Positions 1 through 12,324 of a stretch of 64,000 nucleotides of DNA are shown here, in pieces; the first letter of the stretch is position 1; every line of letters starts with the position of its first letter. Made by a program: the position numbers and the translations under genes. Below the pieces are notes generated by a model, which searched no databases, was not told the DNA's origin, and saw only the letters and a list, made by a program, of their open reading frames with translations. This DNA is from Kingdonia uniflora (Eukaryota; Streptophyta; Magnoliopsida; Ranunculales; Circaeasteraceae), in the NCBI GenBank assembly GCA_014058105.1, contig JACGCM010001129.1, forward strand, positions 1,747,001 through 1,811,000, read 5' to 3'.

Positions 1-99
1 CAAACTTCAAAACATCTTCAGGATATATTCTCCTCTCCACCTCATTCTCCTCCTACAACATATTTAAATTTTTATAAACATTTATTACCTCTCATATGT

Positions 100-560
100 T
101 CATGTTCAGCTGAGCAGGACATGCCCCTATGATATTAATTATCCCTTTACAAAATTGCTCAGGGGCAGGCACAACACATACTCCAGCTGAGATAGGTTAC
201 ATAAAAATCCCTCTTCCAAATCACCCTGGACATTTCCATCATAATACCCTAAGGAGATCGAATCATCTATCCCCCTGTTCGTTTTTTCCTTCTCTAAATT
301 GGCTAACAGAAAGAAATGTTCCTCCCCAGATCCTATAATACAACTTCTAAACTGCCAACTAGCATGTTCTATGAAATTTCTCCATATTCCCCCTATAGCG
401 GCCTTAGATTTACAGAACTCTCTAAACACATCGAAGTTCGGAGGGTAAGATACCAATTACCTAGGGAAATCTGGAAATTGGGTCATTCCTACGTCGTTCA
501 CCCTATCAGATTCTACAATAGTAGCTGATCGACCAGAGGTCGATGCCTTAATCACAGGTG
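100..560 (-). pseudogene. aORF1 of E1 (antisense retrotransposon gene), broken
   Basis: The open stretch 456-139 aligns with residues of roughly 65-170 of the 278-residue aORF1 frame in E2. Shared blocks include REFCK, EEKT.RGI..SISL.Y and NLSQ..Y...PLS; identity is about 40 percent by eye. The N-terminal 60-odd codons of E2 are missing here, although the DNA around the E2 start codon can still be matched near 520-550, which implies an internal deletion. Downstream of residue 105 a stop and a frameshift follow, after which the equivalent of the E2 block CPAQLN reappears in another frame. The rest lies outside the window. No function is recognised. Confidence 0.7.
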
Positions 561-599
561 AAGTCACCATCTCAACTGCAACTCTAAAATGAAGTTTGG

Positions 600-1587
600 T
601 TCTATACAAGTACTCCTCACGCTCAACCTACATACAAGTCTAGGTATTCTATCATTATCTTTTACACATACATCACACATATACGCTTATCATACATATT
701 TCTTGTATACATATATATCAAACAAATTTTTATAGGTTACTATAAGTAGTTATTTTTCGAAATATGACTACCACAAAAATCTTTCAAAAAACATATATCA
801 TCAATATCACAAATCATTTACCAACCTTCAACGTCAGAAAATAAATCTGAAGCAGCGCCAAATCCTTCTTTCACAATGCTGTTATACAACGACTGTCATG
901 ACTCAGTCTCTGTAGCCTTTTCTCGCCTTGACTGTCGATCACTCTCGTCTAATATCTCACGTGGATCTCTGTTATATTTTATCTTTTCTCTCATACTGTT
1001 TTTTAATTTTTCAGAAGATGATAAACGCTTGAATGAGGAAGATGAATCAATATTTATATTTTCTCTCTCTAACCGTAGGCATTATTGGGTCTCACACGAG
1101 TTGCCCTCGGTTTTGAAACCGAGGCATCCATTCTATAATTAATGTCAGACATTTTGCACCCTTTCGGTGAAAACACCTTCCCATTATTGCCCCCTTTCTT
1201 ATATTTTATTATATTCTCATCTCTCATATCCAAATCTTCCTCTGACCTCCCCACACTCATAATGACTCAGCACTTACATGTAATCAAACTTTCCCTGTAA
1301 TAACACATGAGACAAAAAATCAAAAATACCAGCTTTTTTTATTCTCGCTTCTACAAAAATCAAAAATCAAAACTCAAAAATCAAAAATCAAAAATCAAAA
1401 AATCAAACTTTCCCTGCATCAACAGCTTTTTCCTATTGATGCCATTACCAAAGTTATCATATTTCAAATTTTCAAAATCTTTATTCGAAACTGTCACAAC
1501 AACATTTACCAAAAAAGAGGACAAATTCAAAAATTCAATCTAATTACATTTCCTTAAAAGTTATTCGACCTCATACAATTTACTCAC
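600..1587. other. E1 spacer between aORF1 and aORF2
   Basis: AT-rich DNA corresponding in position to 31208-32260 of E2. On the minus strand it would be the 5' flank of aORF1. It holds runs of the imperfect motif ATCAAAA around 1355-1405. No coding region with family similarity is seen; the short frames here have no match between E1 and E2. Confidence 0.5.
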
Positions 1588-1938
1588 TCACATATAATTA
1601 CACTTGAAACATCCCAAATGTCCTAGGGAGCCGCACTGAATCAGTTTGCCTCCCACAATCCACACATCTTTTAGCTCGATCTCTTCTTCAAGAATTAACC
1701 TCACAACCTCTTTACGAGTTGAAGGCTCTACAATTATTTCATAGAATAACTCCTCGTAGAAGCGATGTCCTAACTCGAGTTCCCTACCCATCTAATCTAA
1801 ATCTTCAACCTGATACTCACTCACTGGCAACTCAGCATCATAATCTAGCAAGCCAATGATGCACTCTTGTACTTCAGCTATCTTAATCGTCAATAGTCTC
1901 TTAACGACATAACGAATTCTCTCAGATCGAGTCCACAT
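1588..1938 (-). pseudogene. aORF2 of E1, small antisense gene with one in-frame TAG
   Basis: A single minus-strand frame of 117 codons runs from an ATG at 1938 to a stop at 1588, broken only by one TAG at 1794-1792. The N-terminal half contains KIAEV and YDAELP; the C-terminal half contains EIIVEPSTR and GGKLIQCG. The matching stretch of E2 (32575-32261) keeps the same blocks, for example MIVEPET and GSKVIRCG, but is frameshifted. Conservation of the protein-level pattern in two divergent elements supports a real gene in the ancestor. The product would be about 116 residues, charged, without signal peptide or membrane segment. I do not recognise the family. Confidence 0.65.
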
Positions 1939-2308
1939 CATCTTCCATATCTTCCTCATATCTACACTCATTTCCCCTATTTATAAAATTTTCTAGATTA
2001 CTTCAAATCCCTCACATTCCGTATGTATCAATCATATTAGTTTTTCCATAACTAAAAACCTTAAAATCTTGATAGAAAGTTATTTAAACTTATCAAACTG
2101 CATCGATCTGTTTGGCTTTGTTCTACCCTATTTCGACCTGATCATTAAAATTTGTTCCCCATTATGCATTTTTAGAGAGTTATCTCTCTAAGCTCTAATT
2201 TCAAATTCTTAATCTTCTACAATTATCTCCCTAATAATTCTAAGCTATTCAGTTCAAAACAAATCTTTGCACATCTTTTATTCTACAAAAACATTTTTAC
2301 AGCTCGGT

Positions 2309-2311
<3 letters not shown>

Positions 2312-2346
<35 letters not shown>
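2312..2346. repeat. (TA)n microsatellite
   Basis: About 17 uninterrupted TA units are visible. Confidence 0.95.
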
Positions 2347-2348
<2 letters not shown>

Positions 2349-2480
2349 CATTTTGTCCTCCATTCATACATCTCTGAATTACTCATAGCTCGACTACAAT
2401 CACATGAATTAATTCTATCTATTAACACGGAGTTTGAATAAATAATTTTTATTAAGCTCGAATATGAATCACAGATACTT

Positions 2481-2552
2481 TACAAGTCTTTCAGGTACAT
2501 TATATATTACAAGCCTTTCAGGTACTTTACAGATATCAAGTCTTTCAGGTAC
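2481..2552. repeat. 27-bp tandem repeat, three copies
   Basis: The motif TCAAGTCTTTCAGGTAC-like recurs at 2481, 2508 and 2535, i.e. every 27 bp, with one or two differences per copy. Confidence 0.8.
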
Positions 2553-2879
2553 TCCGAAAACATCAAATCCTTTAGTTTATCTGCTTTTAGCGATATTTCA
2601 CTCCAAGAATCTTCTGAAGCAGAGCAAGCATTGGAAATCTATTTTTACACCATGTTACTCTGACCAGAAACTGGGTTTGGAGGAAGTCTGAATATGAAAG
2701 CAAAAAGAGTCAGTGCTTAAACCAACTCTTCAAACAAAAGGTCTTCTTAGAGCCAAAAAATGATGATGGTGCAGAAGCAGACTTCCATTCTCCATCTCCT
2801 TTCTTCACTACCGCCATTGCATCCTCTATAACCACTACCATCAGAGAGTTGGTGGAGATTAAGAAGGCCCTACCTTAGA

Positions 2880-3202
2880 ATCCAATCCTACGTAAGATAT
2901 TGGCAATTCTGCCCTGCAGTTACACTGGCCCTCGTATCTGTCTCATCAACCTTGTCCTCTGCAAGGATGCGGAGACACCTCCAATATTGCTCGTCTATCA
3001 AGACAACGTAGTAAAATCACCACATACAGTAAAAATCTTATTCAGCTTCAACCGCTTCTTTTGCCGACATACCCTGATATGTCGGTGGAACGGGAATGGG
3101 GGTAGGCAACTCCAATGATTGATCCCCAAAATATCTAAGCTTGAGTCTTTGTATTTCAACAACCACCTTCCCTTTGTACACCATCAATCGAGTTTTTACC
3201 AT
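2880..3202 (-). pseudogene. aORF3 of E1, small antisense gene next to the 3' LTR, broken
   Basis: From an ATG at 3202 the minus strand encodes a short protein that aligns with aORF3 of E2 (33233-32913). The best shared block is a Q.L.LRYFG.QSL sequence followed by IPV.PTY. After about 55 codons E1 meets a stop, but nucleotide similarity to E2 continues to about 2880 in other frames. Its position, about 340 bp inside the 3' LTR, is the same in both elements. The family is not recognised. Confidence 0.6.
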
Positions 3203-3532
3203 TATCGCTCGAGAATTATGAAGAATTTTGAGAACAATAACGGTCTTTGCCAGAATCAACGGTACATGTACTATTTATATAACCCTCATATTTAATGTGC
3301 AGGTACGTTTCCTAGGCAGTCATCATTCAAAACAGTGTCACTCCTATGACCCTAAGCGCCGCATACATCAATACTTCCCATCATCATTCAATGCGGATAC
3401 ATCCCTCCATTAAAACAAATACCCATTTTCCACCCCAGTCAAATTAACATTAAATACATTATTTCTTTTCAACTTCCAACACCATAACTCTACAGATTCT
3501 TTCTCAAACAAAGCCACTCGTGACTTCAGTTG

Positions 3533-3544
3533 CGAGGGGGCGAT
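3533..3544 (+). other. Polypurine tract of E1
   Basis: A G-rich purine run lies directly before the TGTAGGG start of the 3' LTR, where plus-strand DNA priming occurs in LTR retrotransposons. E2 has a nearly identical run at the same place. Confidence 0.75.
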
Positions 3545-4157
3545 TGTAGGGACCTATCCCTCGACGTAACCCAATTTGGACTACTCAAGTTCAAGCTACC
3601 TTGATGTCAGGCTCACGTATTTTATACGTGACATATACAATCAGCATTACCACCTCATCCACGAACTGATGAAGAGCGTGGGTCGAGCACAACGAAAAAT
3701 CATGAACAAGTTAAAGACACCTGTCTCTCACGAACTTAATAGTTATTCAGTTAACCGTCACTTACCTCATGATTCGGAGAATGTGCTTCAGCACGATAAC
3801 GAACTGTGGGCAAGGCCTATATAAGGAAAAAGTTCCAGAAAAGACAAGGACCAGAAAAATACATGAGAAATCACTTAGAAAACCAGATTTTCTAGATTCT
3901 CAAATCCTAAATTTCTTATTTATAGGATCAAGTATTTAGAGTTTAAGAGAACACTTGTAATAAGATATCAGCCTCAAGCAATAAAAGTTACTGTTACTAA
4001 AACCTTCAACTCTAGGTCGTGGTTTTTTACCTATTCATTGGTTTTCCACGCTAAATCACCTGTGTCATCTCTTGCTTTACATTAGTTTTTGTCACAGGAA
4101 TATTGGTGTAAAAGCTAATTCTGAGCCATCTCAAGTTTACGGAATTAGGCCATTACA
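3545..4157 (+). repeat. 3' LTR of E1
   Basis: The repeat starts TGTAGGG and ends TTACA, the same termini as the LTRs of E2. A TATA-like CTATATAAGG lies at about 3817-3826 and a polyadenylation-like AATAAA at about 3980. The 5' copy lies outside the window, so the end was set by comparison with E2, and the 3' border may be off by a few bases. Confidence 0.75.
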
Positions 4158-6348
4158 CACCCATTGTGGATTTATTTCACACCCGACATTTCTTTGTGAA
4201 AAACTCATGAACCTCACCATTGCTTGTTATAATAAAAAACCGATGAGGAAATCGACTATCCTTTTGGCGTACATCTTCAAGTCAAGCACAATACTTTTTT
4301 CCCCTTAATAGATTTAGACCTTTATGTTACTTTCCAGACCAGATCAGAATTACCATCATAAGTCATGCAAAGAAAAGGCACATGTTAGTCCACCTCCAGG
4401 GTTTAAGGTGCAAGATTGCATACCCCTCTAAGCTTTACCCACTGAGTCATACGGATTGGGGACGTCACCAGTTCCTTCTTTCTTGATGCAGAAATTTTTT
4501 GTTAACCATCAACACGTGAGACCAAATCCCTTTGACAATACCAAAGACTTTTTTTATGATACACTTTCTGAGGTTTCCCCAACCTTATTACAAATCAAAA
4601 TACGTGACGATTTTTCTTATGTTTCAACAAATGAACACAAAGCTTCTTTAGTAGTTTATATAAAGGTAAAGTCAAGTCTAGTATTTCTAGAGCCTGCCCT
4701 ATCTGGGGAACAAGTCTAGCTACCCTTTCCATGCATGGGTCATTATCAAGTTCATTTTCTAAGCCAAAATTAGCAGCTGATGGTAACATAAATTTCTCCG
4801 AGGTATGCTTGCCTAGGATGTCAACTAGAGAAGGGTCCTTAAGCTCGCATTCTGAGTACTTTAACAATGACATTTATAGAAGTTTAGAAAATTCTTTGTA
4901 GATTCAAAACTCTGATAGTTTTGCCGCTCCCACCCCAAAATATATTCAAAAGATCTCGGACCCTCATTTGTGAATTGTTTTTAGCCCAAGGCTCATTAGT
5001 CGTGATAGTATGTTAGTTTTTTAGGGCCCTAGCCCTCACCCCTTACGAGGGTTGAAGCCTTCAGTGTTAATCCCGATAGTCACCCCTAAAACCTTTTGTG
5101 TATACTCGGGTATTTATTTACCCGCCAACATGGACAACTCTACCTTACTATCGCTTTTAGAACCGAACACTAACCCTAACCTCATTCACCAAGAATCTCA
5201 AGCCCGCCATCCAAAGCCTTCTCATGATTACATCACCCCTAGTAAACAAGGCCTCAAACCCTGTCCTAAGGGCCCACGAGCTGACCAATGACCTCTCCCA
5301 ACTCATATTGTCCTCCCTATCCTCCCCATTAAATCTCCCCTCTTCCCCTCTCCGACTTAAGACTCTTCCGAATATGAACATTTTGAAGATAGCCTTGTTA
5401 ATTCAGTATCCCCCAACGACCTAAGATTGGTTATACCCCGTAGCTCTGATATCTTTCCATATTCACAGGGGATCTCAAGCAAGAGAAATTTGGTTTTTGA
5501 GGATCCTCATTTACCCATCTCCAAGCTTTATAACTTCAAAGATATAAATGATAACGAGTTTCTCGGTAGCTTGCACAAGAAGCATTTCATTGATATTAAA
5601 AGTGTTTCTGATATTAAGGAATTGTTGGCATCTCCTTGTGATTTTAAGGGTGTCGGGTACCCCGTAAAGGTTTGCAAAACCTTTTGCTCACCCTTTTTAT
5701 ATTATTGTGTTGATTACCCAGTTTCATTTATGGTTTGCTTATGCATGATTTTTTTGCCCTAAATTTAACATAGGTTTTTACTCGTGTAGCCTTACTGTTA
5801 AATTTTGAGATAAAATGCTTATTGTACATCTCCAAAAGTATAACAACCACTTATCGTCTCCTCTTAAAAGGAATTCCTGGTAACTTTAGATATCATGCTT
5901 TTATTTCTAATACTATTTTGTTTCCTCGTAAATCTTATTGTATAATATCTGTTAGTAATGCTTTCAATAAATATTCTTCCATTTATCTAGTTTGGTCTAT
6001 CTCTATCAGATATTTTGCTAATAATTGTACTACTAAAAGGCTTCCTCGCCTTTTTGTTTCTTCTAACCTGCATATGTGCCCGAACGCCCTTAGTAGTTTG
6101 AAAAGATCGTTATCCGAGTTTTTTTTAATCTTTAGCCTCAATAAGAGTTTGCCATTCACTGCCTCTCTTATCAAGGATCTTATTGTCCGTCCTTCAAGGA
6201 TTGCTAAGCTCTCTAAGATGGCTTTGAACTAGATAATGCTCGAGCTTTTTCAAACCCCTCAGATAATTTATAGCCCTTCGCTTGGGGTTAATCATCCTTA
6301 TCCTCTATTATCTTTAAAAACGGGCCCGACACTGGCCCTCAGTTATAG
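4158..6348 (+). other. Region upstream of the LINE ORF2, possible ORF1 remnant
   Basis: About 2.2 kb lies between the E1 LTR and the endonuclease domain of the LINE. In plant L1 elements this place is held by the 5' UTR and an ORF1 for a nucleic-acid-binding protein. Open stretches occur at 5052-5291, 5427-5762 and 5822-6232, but I cannot see a zinc knuckle or another ORF1 signature. Call this probable LINE 5' sequence by position only. Confidence 0.35.
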
Positions 6349-9300
6349 ATGTTAGTCGTCTCCTGGAATTGTAGGGGGTGTAGGAAATACTCTACCCTCC
6401 AGGAACTCATAGCTCATCAGAATAAATTTGACCCAGATATTGTGTTTCTCTCTGAAACCAAATGTTCTAACCCTAACTTCTTTCATAAGTTTTGTTCATT
6501 GCATTTTACTTCATCTCATGTTGTTAAGTCATCCAGTTCGTATGGAGGAGGGTTATGGCTCACCTGGAAGGCTAATGTTGACATGTCTATCATCTCTTCT
6601 ACCCTATGAGGCATCGATGCCCTAATTTCTTCTTGTATTCCCTCTGACACCCTGGATTCTACTCTCATTTCTTGGATTTTCTCCTTTGTGTATGGCCCTT
6701 ATGATCCCCAATATAGACAAGCATTCTAGGATTTAATGACAGATGGTAACCTGAATAATATTATATGTAAAGAATATAAGTTTGGTAAAATTGCGTTTCA
6801 CTCGTTTATCCAAAATCCCCTTGAAAATTTTATTTTTGATGCCTATTTAATCGACCTGGGTTTTTCGGGGATTATGTTCACCTGGTCCAACAAAAGAAAA
6901 GGGCATGAGTTAATTAAAAAGAGACTCAGCAGAGCACTTGTTTTGGATTCCTGGAGATTAAGTTTCCCTAAAGCTCAGCTCACCAACCTCCCCATTATTG
7001 GGTCTGATCACGACCCTATTATTCAGGACATTAACCCCTCTCTTGAGAGTTTCCCTAAACAATTCCATTTCCAGTCCATGTGGGCAAAACATTAAGGTTG
7101 TCGGGATGTTGTTAAGAAGGAGTAGAGTCTTTACCAGAATGGTTCACGACCCCTAAGATTTTATAGTAAACTCTACAATACCAAAAATGACCTTACTTCC
7201 CAAAGTAAGACTATTTTTGGCCATATTCCTAATAACATCAAATCCCTTAGACAGAATATCTGCTCTATCCAAAAAGACACTCCATCTGAAGCTAATTCCC
7301 TTGTTGAAGCTAATTTTATCCTTAAGCTGGAATATACCCTGAAGCAAAAAGAAACCCTTTGGAGGGATTAAGGATAGTGATAATAATACTAAAAAAATTC
7401 ACCTTTCTACATTTTGTCGAAGGAAAAAAATATTATCTCTAAATTATGAAAAGAAGATGGGTCTTGGGCTACTAACAAAGTTGACATCATAAATATTATT
7501 ACTAATTTTTTTCTTCAGAATATCTTTACTTCATCTAAACCTACAATAAAAGTCAAGGACCTCAATATCTTTGAGTCTTCTATCCCCGATAATATCAACG
7601 ATGACATTATGTAGATACCCTCTTTGGAGGAGGTCAAAGAAGTCCTATTTTCCTTTAACCCCAATAAGTCCCCTGGCCCTGATGGTTTTTTCCCTCTCTT
7701 CTTTTAGAGATTTTGGGACAATGTGGGAACTAACCTTTACCAAGAAATTCTCACTTTCTTCCAAAGTGGCCACCTTTTGCCTGAATTTAACCATACCAAT
7801 GTCACCCATATCCCTAAGAAGCCCAATTTGGATAAACCTGATGAATTTCATCTTATTAGTCTCTATAATGTAAAATTCAAAATCATATCTAAAATTTTAA
7901 CCAATCATCTTAAGCCCGTTTTATATAACCTTATATCTCAGCTCAAAACGCCTTTGTTCATGGCTGACAAATTTTTGATAACATTGTTATGGCTCAGGAA
8001 ATTTTGAGAACTTTGAAAACTAAGAAAGGCACCTCGGGTTGTATGGCTATTAAAGTCGACCTTAATAAAGCTTTTGATAGAGTCGAATAGAGCTTCCTTA
8101 AGGATACTATAGAAGTTATGGGCTTCTGTAGCAAATAGAGGAATTAGATCATGCAATACGTCTCTACTTTAACTCTTTCTTTTAACCTTAATAACTCTCC
8201 CTTCTGCCTCCTCAAGCCTGAGAGGGGGATTTGCCAAGGAGATCCCTTGTCCTCTTTCTTGTTTATCCTTCATGCCGAGACTCTTTCCAAAATCCTTCTC
8301 AAAGAATAGGTTAATGAGAAGCTTCATGGTATTAAAATCTCCAGAAGCAGTACCCCGATTTCACATCTTTTTGTTGATGATAGTTTTATTTTTTGCTGGG
8401 CTTCCCTTGATGAACCTAATACGATCAAAGAAGCCCTAAATACCTTTAGACAAGTCTCCAGTCAAGAAGTTAATTTTAATAAGTCTTACAGCTTATTTAG
8501 TACAAATTGTCACCACTGGTACCTCAGGATGAGCTGTCGTATCCTCCAAATAAAAATTAACACCCTAAGAGAAAAATATTTGGGAGCCCCTCTAGTTTTT
8601 GGGAGGGCAAAATACTAGATTTCCAAAGTATTACCTTCAGAGTCTCTAATCACATTAAGGGGTGGAAAGCCAAGTTCCTTTCTCAGGTGGGTAAACTCAC
8701 CCTTATTACAGTTAACTCAACAATCTCATCTTAGCTCATGTCAGTTTTTCCCTTCCCGGCGAAGGTTTGCAAAGAATTATATTCCATTAATGTAAGATTT
8801 TTGTGGGGCACAAACGAAGAAGGTAAAAATAAAGCTCATCTCATCAGCTGGAAGCCTATCTACAGACCCCTCAAACTCAAAGGTCTAGGTACTAGGAAGG
8901 CTGCTTTCCACAACCACTCCATACTTGCCAAATTATTCTGGCGTATCATCAAAGAACCAGAGAAGTTATGGGATCGCAATTTAAGAAATACTCTCCAAAA
9001 GAATTTGTTATGACTGTGGCCATTAAAGCCTTTGAATCCTAGATATGGAAAAACATTATTCGCACTAAAAATAGAATTTGGACCAATCTTTGATGGCACA
9101 TCGGGAATGATGAAGACACTAATTTTTGGCAAGAACCTTGGATCCTAAATATTCCTTTTGGCAGGCCAGCGGACCCAGTCCCTGATAATAGGGTGATATC
9201 TAAAATTGTGAATCCTATCTGCCCCCTAACTCGTTCCTGAAAGATTGACCGCATCTTTGATATTTTTCCCAATTCTATAGTTATTCATATATTGTCTATT

Positions 9301-10423
9301 CCCCTCAATAATAATCCCTTCAAGGACACGCTCAGATGGATCAAAGAGAAAAATGGCTTGCTAACTGTTAAATCAGTTTATAACTCTTTTACCAAAGAGT
9401 TTGGAACAAAACTTAACTAACTCCATTGGGGACTCTATCATGACAAAACTTGGCGTTCTCCATGGAAGCTCAAAGTGCCCTTTAAAATCCAGTACTTTCT
9501 GTGGAGAGCTATGAATGAAGGTTTTCCCACCAGGATAAATCTGTCTCATGGAGAAGATATGAGCAATGTTATTTACCCTATATGTGGAGAGGAAGAATAA
9601 ACCACTACTCATACGCTATTCGTTTATAAGAATCTTAAAATATATTTGGTATGCTTCTGACTTTTTACTTAATAATAATGTATGGACCTACTCTAACTCT
9701 CTTCACAAGGTATTGTATTTTCTTGCTAACAAAAGTTATTCAGGCTTAGATACCATTATCCTTTGGGAAAACTAGTGACAATTATGTATGTTATATGGAG
9801 TGGCCGTAATAATATAATCTTTGCAAATAATCGCTTAAATCCTCTCAAGTAGATTAAACTTGTCAAGAATTATATTAGAACGGCCCCCAGTAACCTCACC
9901 CCCCATTCATCGACCATTTCCTCGACTATCTTACTTCTTACTCTCACCCTGGCGGGAGAAGGGTGGTTTATAGTTTTCGTTAATGCTTACTGGTACTCTA
10001 GTAATTCTAATTGTGGTTCAGGTTATGTTATTAAAAATGACGCTAATTCAATTTTTTCTGTAGGTCATGACTTCTCCGGGGCCGCTGACCCTGAAGAAGT
10101 GGAGGCTATAACAACCATTAGAGGAGCAGAAGCAGTAAGGGACAAGGGATGCTGGGGTGGAAAGAGTTTGTATCGTGACTGATTGCAAAAGACTCGTGAA
10201 GGCTTTCGAGGACAGATCCACCGATCTATCTTGGGGAGCTCTTACTTTAGCTCTAAATTTTCAAAGTTTAGCGGCTCATTTTTCAGATTTCCGTTTTAAG
10301 TTTTATAGTAGAAGCCTACACTCTTGCTACATGGGGAACCCATTACCATAAATTTGGTTGTAATATTCCACTTGAGGAAGAAAATTTCATTAACACTGTT
10401 GCACACTTTTTACCTCACAGGGG
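6349..10423 (+). pseudogene. LINE ORF2: endonuclease, reverse transcriptase, zf-RVT, RNase H
   Basis: The protein would nick target DNA and copy LINE RNA into it. It begins with the apurinic-like endonuclease signature SWNCRG and the catalytic-site block LSETK at about 6450; the SDHDP block of the same domain is at about 7000. Reverse transcriptase follows: NKSPGPDGF at about 7660, GICQGDPLSSFLF at about 8230, and the catalytic box as FVDD rather than FADD at about 8370-8381. A zf-RVT region with FLWRAMNEGFPTR is at about 9490-9540 and an RNase H-like tail (TDCKRLVKAFE) at about 9940-10350. At least a dozen in-frame stops, mostly TAG, and several frameshifts make it inactive. Confidence 0.85.
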
Positions 10424-10460
10424 ATAATCTATCTATTTCGCTTTACAAAAAAAACCCCCA
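6349..10460 (+). mobile_element. Decayed plant L1-type LINE (non-LTR retrotransposon)
   Basis: The order endonuclease, reverse transcriptase, zf-RVT and RNase H in one direction defines a plant L1-type LINE. The 3' end is placed at a short A-run near 10446-10454. Flanking target duplications were not found, and the 5' end is not certain. Confidence 0.8.
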
Positions 10461-10850
10461 ATGATATTAAGATGTCGACATTTCTAGGTTGGCCCCAAGT
10501 TCTAGTAGAGAATCGTTGATTTGATACGTAATTCAAAGTTTTATCTGATTTTGACTCTACATAAAATCTAAAAGCGACGTTGTAGTGAAGAAACGTGGGT
10601 AGTTGCTCTTATTTTTTCTCCCTCCAATACCCATCTTTTGAACTTAATGGACTCTTGAACTCCCTATTTCTTCACCCATCTAAACTAATTCTATTTAGTT
10701 TGGTATTCTCTCTAACTCCATTTTTACATAGCATCCAACTTTAAAATTATGGACAAAATTCCATCTATGATATCCCAAAATTCCTATTCGATTAATTGTG
10801 ATCTACCTGTAACTTTTTTTGCATAACTTGTTGAAAGAAATATTTCAACT
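10461..10850. other. Spacer between LINE and FRS-like gene remnant
   Basis: No recognisable coding or repeat signal is seen. It may include the 3' flank of the FRS-like gene. Confidence 0.4.
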
Positions 10851-12142
10851 TTGGAACCATCTCATGAGAATTTTTGGGCAAAGATTGTTGGATAAATTTC
10901 TAAGAATTTTATTCTGGGAAAAAGTGTGTCGATATATCGTACAATATTATTGGTTCAATCCAAGCTTTTCAACCATTGGTCACAATATCCATTTTTCTTT
11001 CTGGAACTGAAAGAATTTGATCACACATATTTAAACTTTAATATATAACCATAACCTACCAATAAATAAGATACACATCAAAATCAAACTTATTGTGCAT
11101 ACATAATGACAAAGGAAATGTATCAACATAGACCCAAAAGAGTATTTGTAACACTTTTACTACTTTTACATTTTTTTTTCTCAAGGCTTACCATTAACCA
11201 TAGTACATAAACAACTACTCAAAATACACCAAACCACATTTTTTTCAACATTCCCCAACTGTTTGTACTTTTGTCGCTACTAATATAGCCTCTAAATCCT
11301 TAAATAAGTTGGCGTGTAAATGACCAATGTTATGGCGATGTCATATCCATGACGAGTCCTTCAAAATAGCTTAATTGGAAGTATTAGAACATGACAATTT
11401 TATTTTGATGAGTTTTACACAAAAAACCGGGGACCTTATTTGGACCATTCAGATCAATAGACTCCCCATCTGTATTTTGACTATGTACTTGTTCAAATTG
11501 ATGCATTTCAGTAAATCCATCATGTAATTGTGGAAAGAACGTTCCACTAGTACCATGATGCATTAATGCTTTGTCAAATAGTGATCAAAATATGAATTAA
11601 TGCTTTCACTGCGTTGTGTTGTATACATAGATGTACAAAATATATATCGTGCATAAACGGATACCCATTTCACTCGCTTTTCAAATAATGTCAGTAACCA
11701 TTTGTTGTTTTTAAATTATGCATTGCAAGCATTTCTTCCCAATTAGACTGAAACTCTTTAACAGTCTCGTTCTTGTACAAGCAATTGCTAAAGTCATTGG
11801 AGAAGCCATTATTTGAATTGTAGATATGAGGTAAAAAATTTATTGCGTTTCAGTTAATATGCCATAGGCAAAACTGATGACGAGTATTTGGTAGAACTTA
11901 AGAAATAACACCTCCATTTACTGAGTCCTGATTGGTAAGGATCACTTTTAGCTCTTTCCAGTTTACAACCCTCATCCATGTACTAAGTACCCATGCAAAA
12001 GACTTCCATTTCAGAATACAATAATGATCCACCCAACAAAATTGTTTAAGAGTGGCAGTTTATGCCTACAATTGGATTAAATGGAAGTCTATACCTATTT
12101 GTCCCATATGTGGGATCGAAGCAAATGACGTCCCCAAAATAA
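10850..12142 (-). pseudogene. FAR1/FRS-like gene, C-terminal part (split by the MULE)
   Basis: Read on the minus strand from the MULE border, the sequence continues the FAR1-type transposase core: GDVICFDPTYGTN, then a block ending in LTNQDS, then PNTRHQFCLWHI. Further on, TTQRSES(I)NSYFD is the usual FAR1 block before the C-terminal region. FAR1/FRS proteins are transcription factors derived from Mutator-type transposases; similar ORFs also occur in active elements such as Jittery. Stops and frameshifts are frequent, and the SWIM zinc finger is not evident. Joined to 19708-20586 by removing the MULE, the reading frame passes through the insertion point without loss. Confidence 0.8.
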
Positions 12143-12324
12143 GAGATTTTTTTAGTCTAGTCCCACCTACAAATTGAATATTTGCCTTTAGTCCCTAAGT
12201 TGTTAAAATATGCAGTTTTGGTCCCTAAATGGCCTCTAACCACATATCAATCTTCGTTGAAGTCAAATTTTGGCATGAAGTGACAAATCTGCCCTCACGT
12301 CAGTTGCACGTGATATTTGCCTAC
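12143..12324 (+). repeat. Left terminal inverted repeat of the MULE
   Basis: This 182-bp sequence matches the reverse complement of 19527-19707 over its full length with scattered differences; TAGTCCCACCTACAAA and GAATATTTGCCTTTAGTCCC are examples of well-kept blocks. Confidence 0.92.

Larger units (their letters stand above)
1960..2879. other. E1 spacer between aORF2 and aORF3
   Basis: The equivalent spacer in E2 is only about 300 bp, so E1 is expanded here. The stretch holds a TA microsatellite, a small tandem repeat and unrecognised sequence. A short plus-strand frame at 2464-2691 is a by-product of the tandem repeat. Confidence 0.45.
1..4157 (+). mobile_element. E1: 3' part of a Tat-like Ty3/gypsy LTR retrotransposon
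   Basis: The window opens inside an LTR retrotransposon whose gag-pol lies before base 1. Seen: a 3' LTR starting TGTAGGG, a purine-rich tract directly before it, and three minus-strand reading frames upstream of the LTR. These match, in order and in sequence, three minus-strand frames in the complete element E2 (21495-34086). The LTRs of the two elements are related at their start and around the segment before the internal border, but differ in length (613 against 513 bp), so they are different families of one lineage. A gene block antisense to pol is a known trait of the Tat lineage. The 5' LTR and the target duplication cannot be checked here. Confidence 0.8.

Noticed and set aside
5822..6232. 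136-codon frame just before the LINE endonuclease as a LINE ORF1
   Set aside because: No zinc knuckle or RNA-binding pattern seen; noted only as a possible ORF1 remnant by position.
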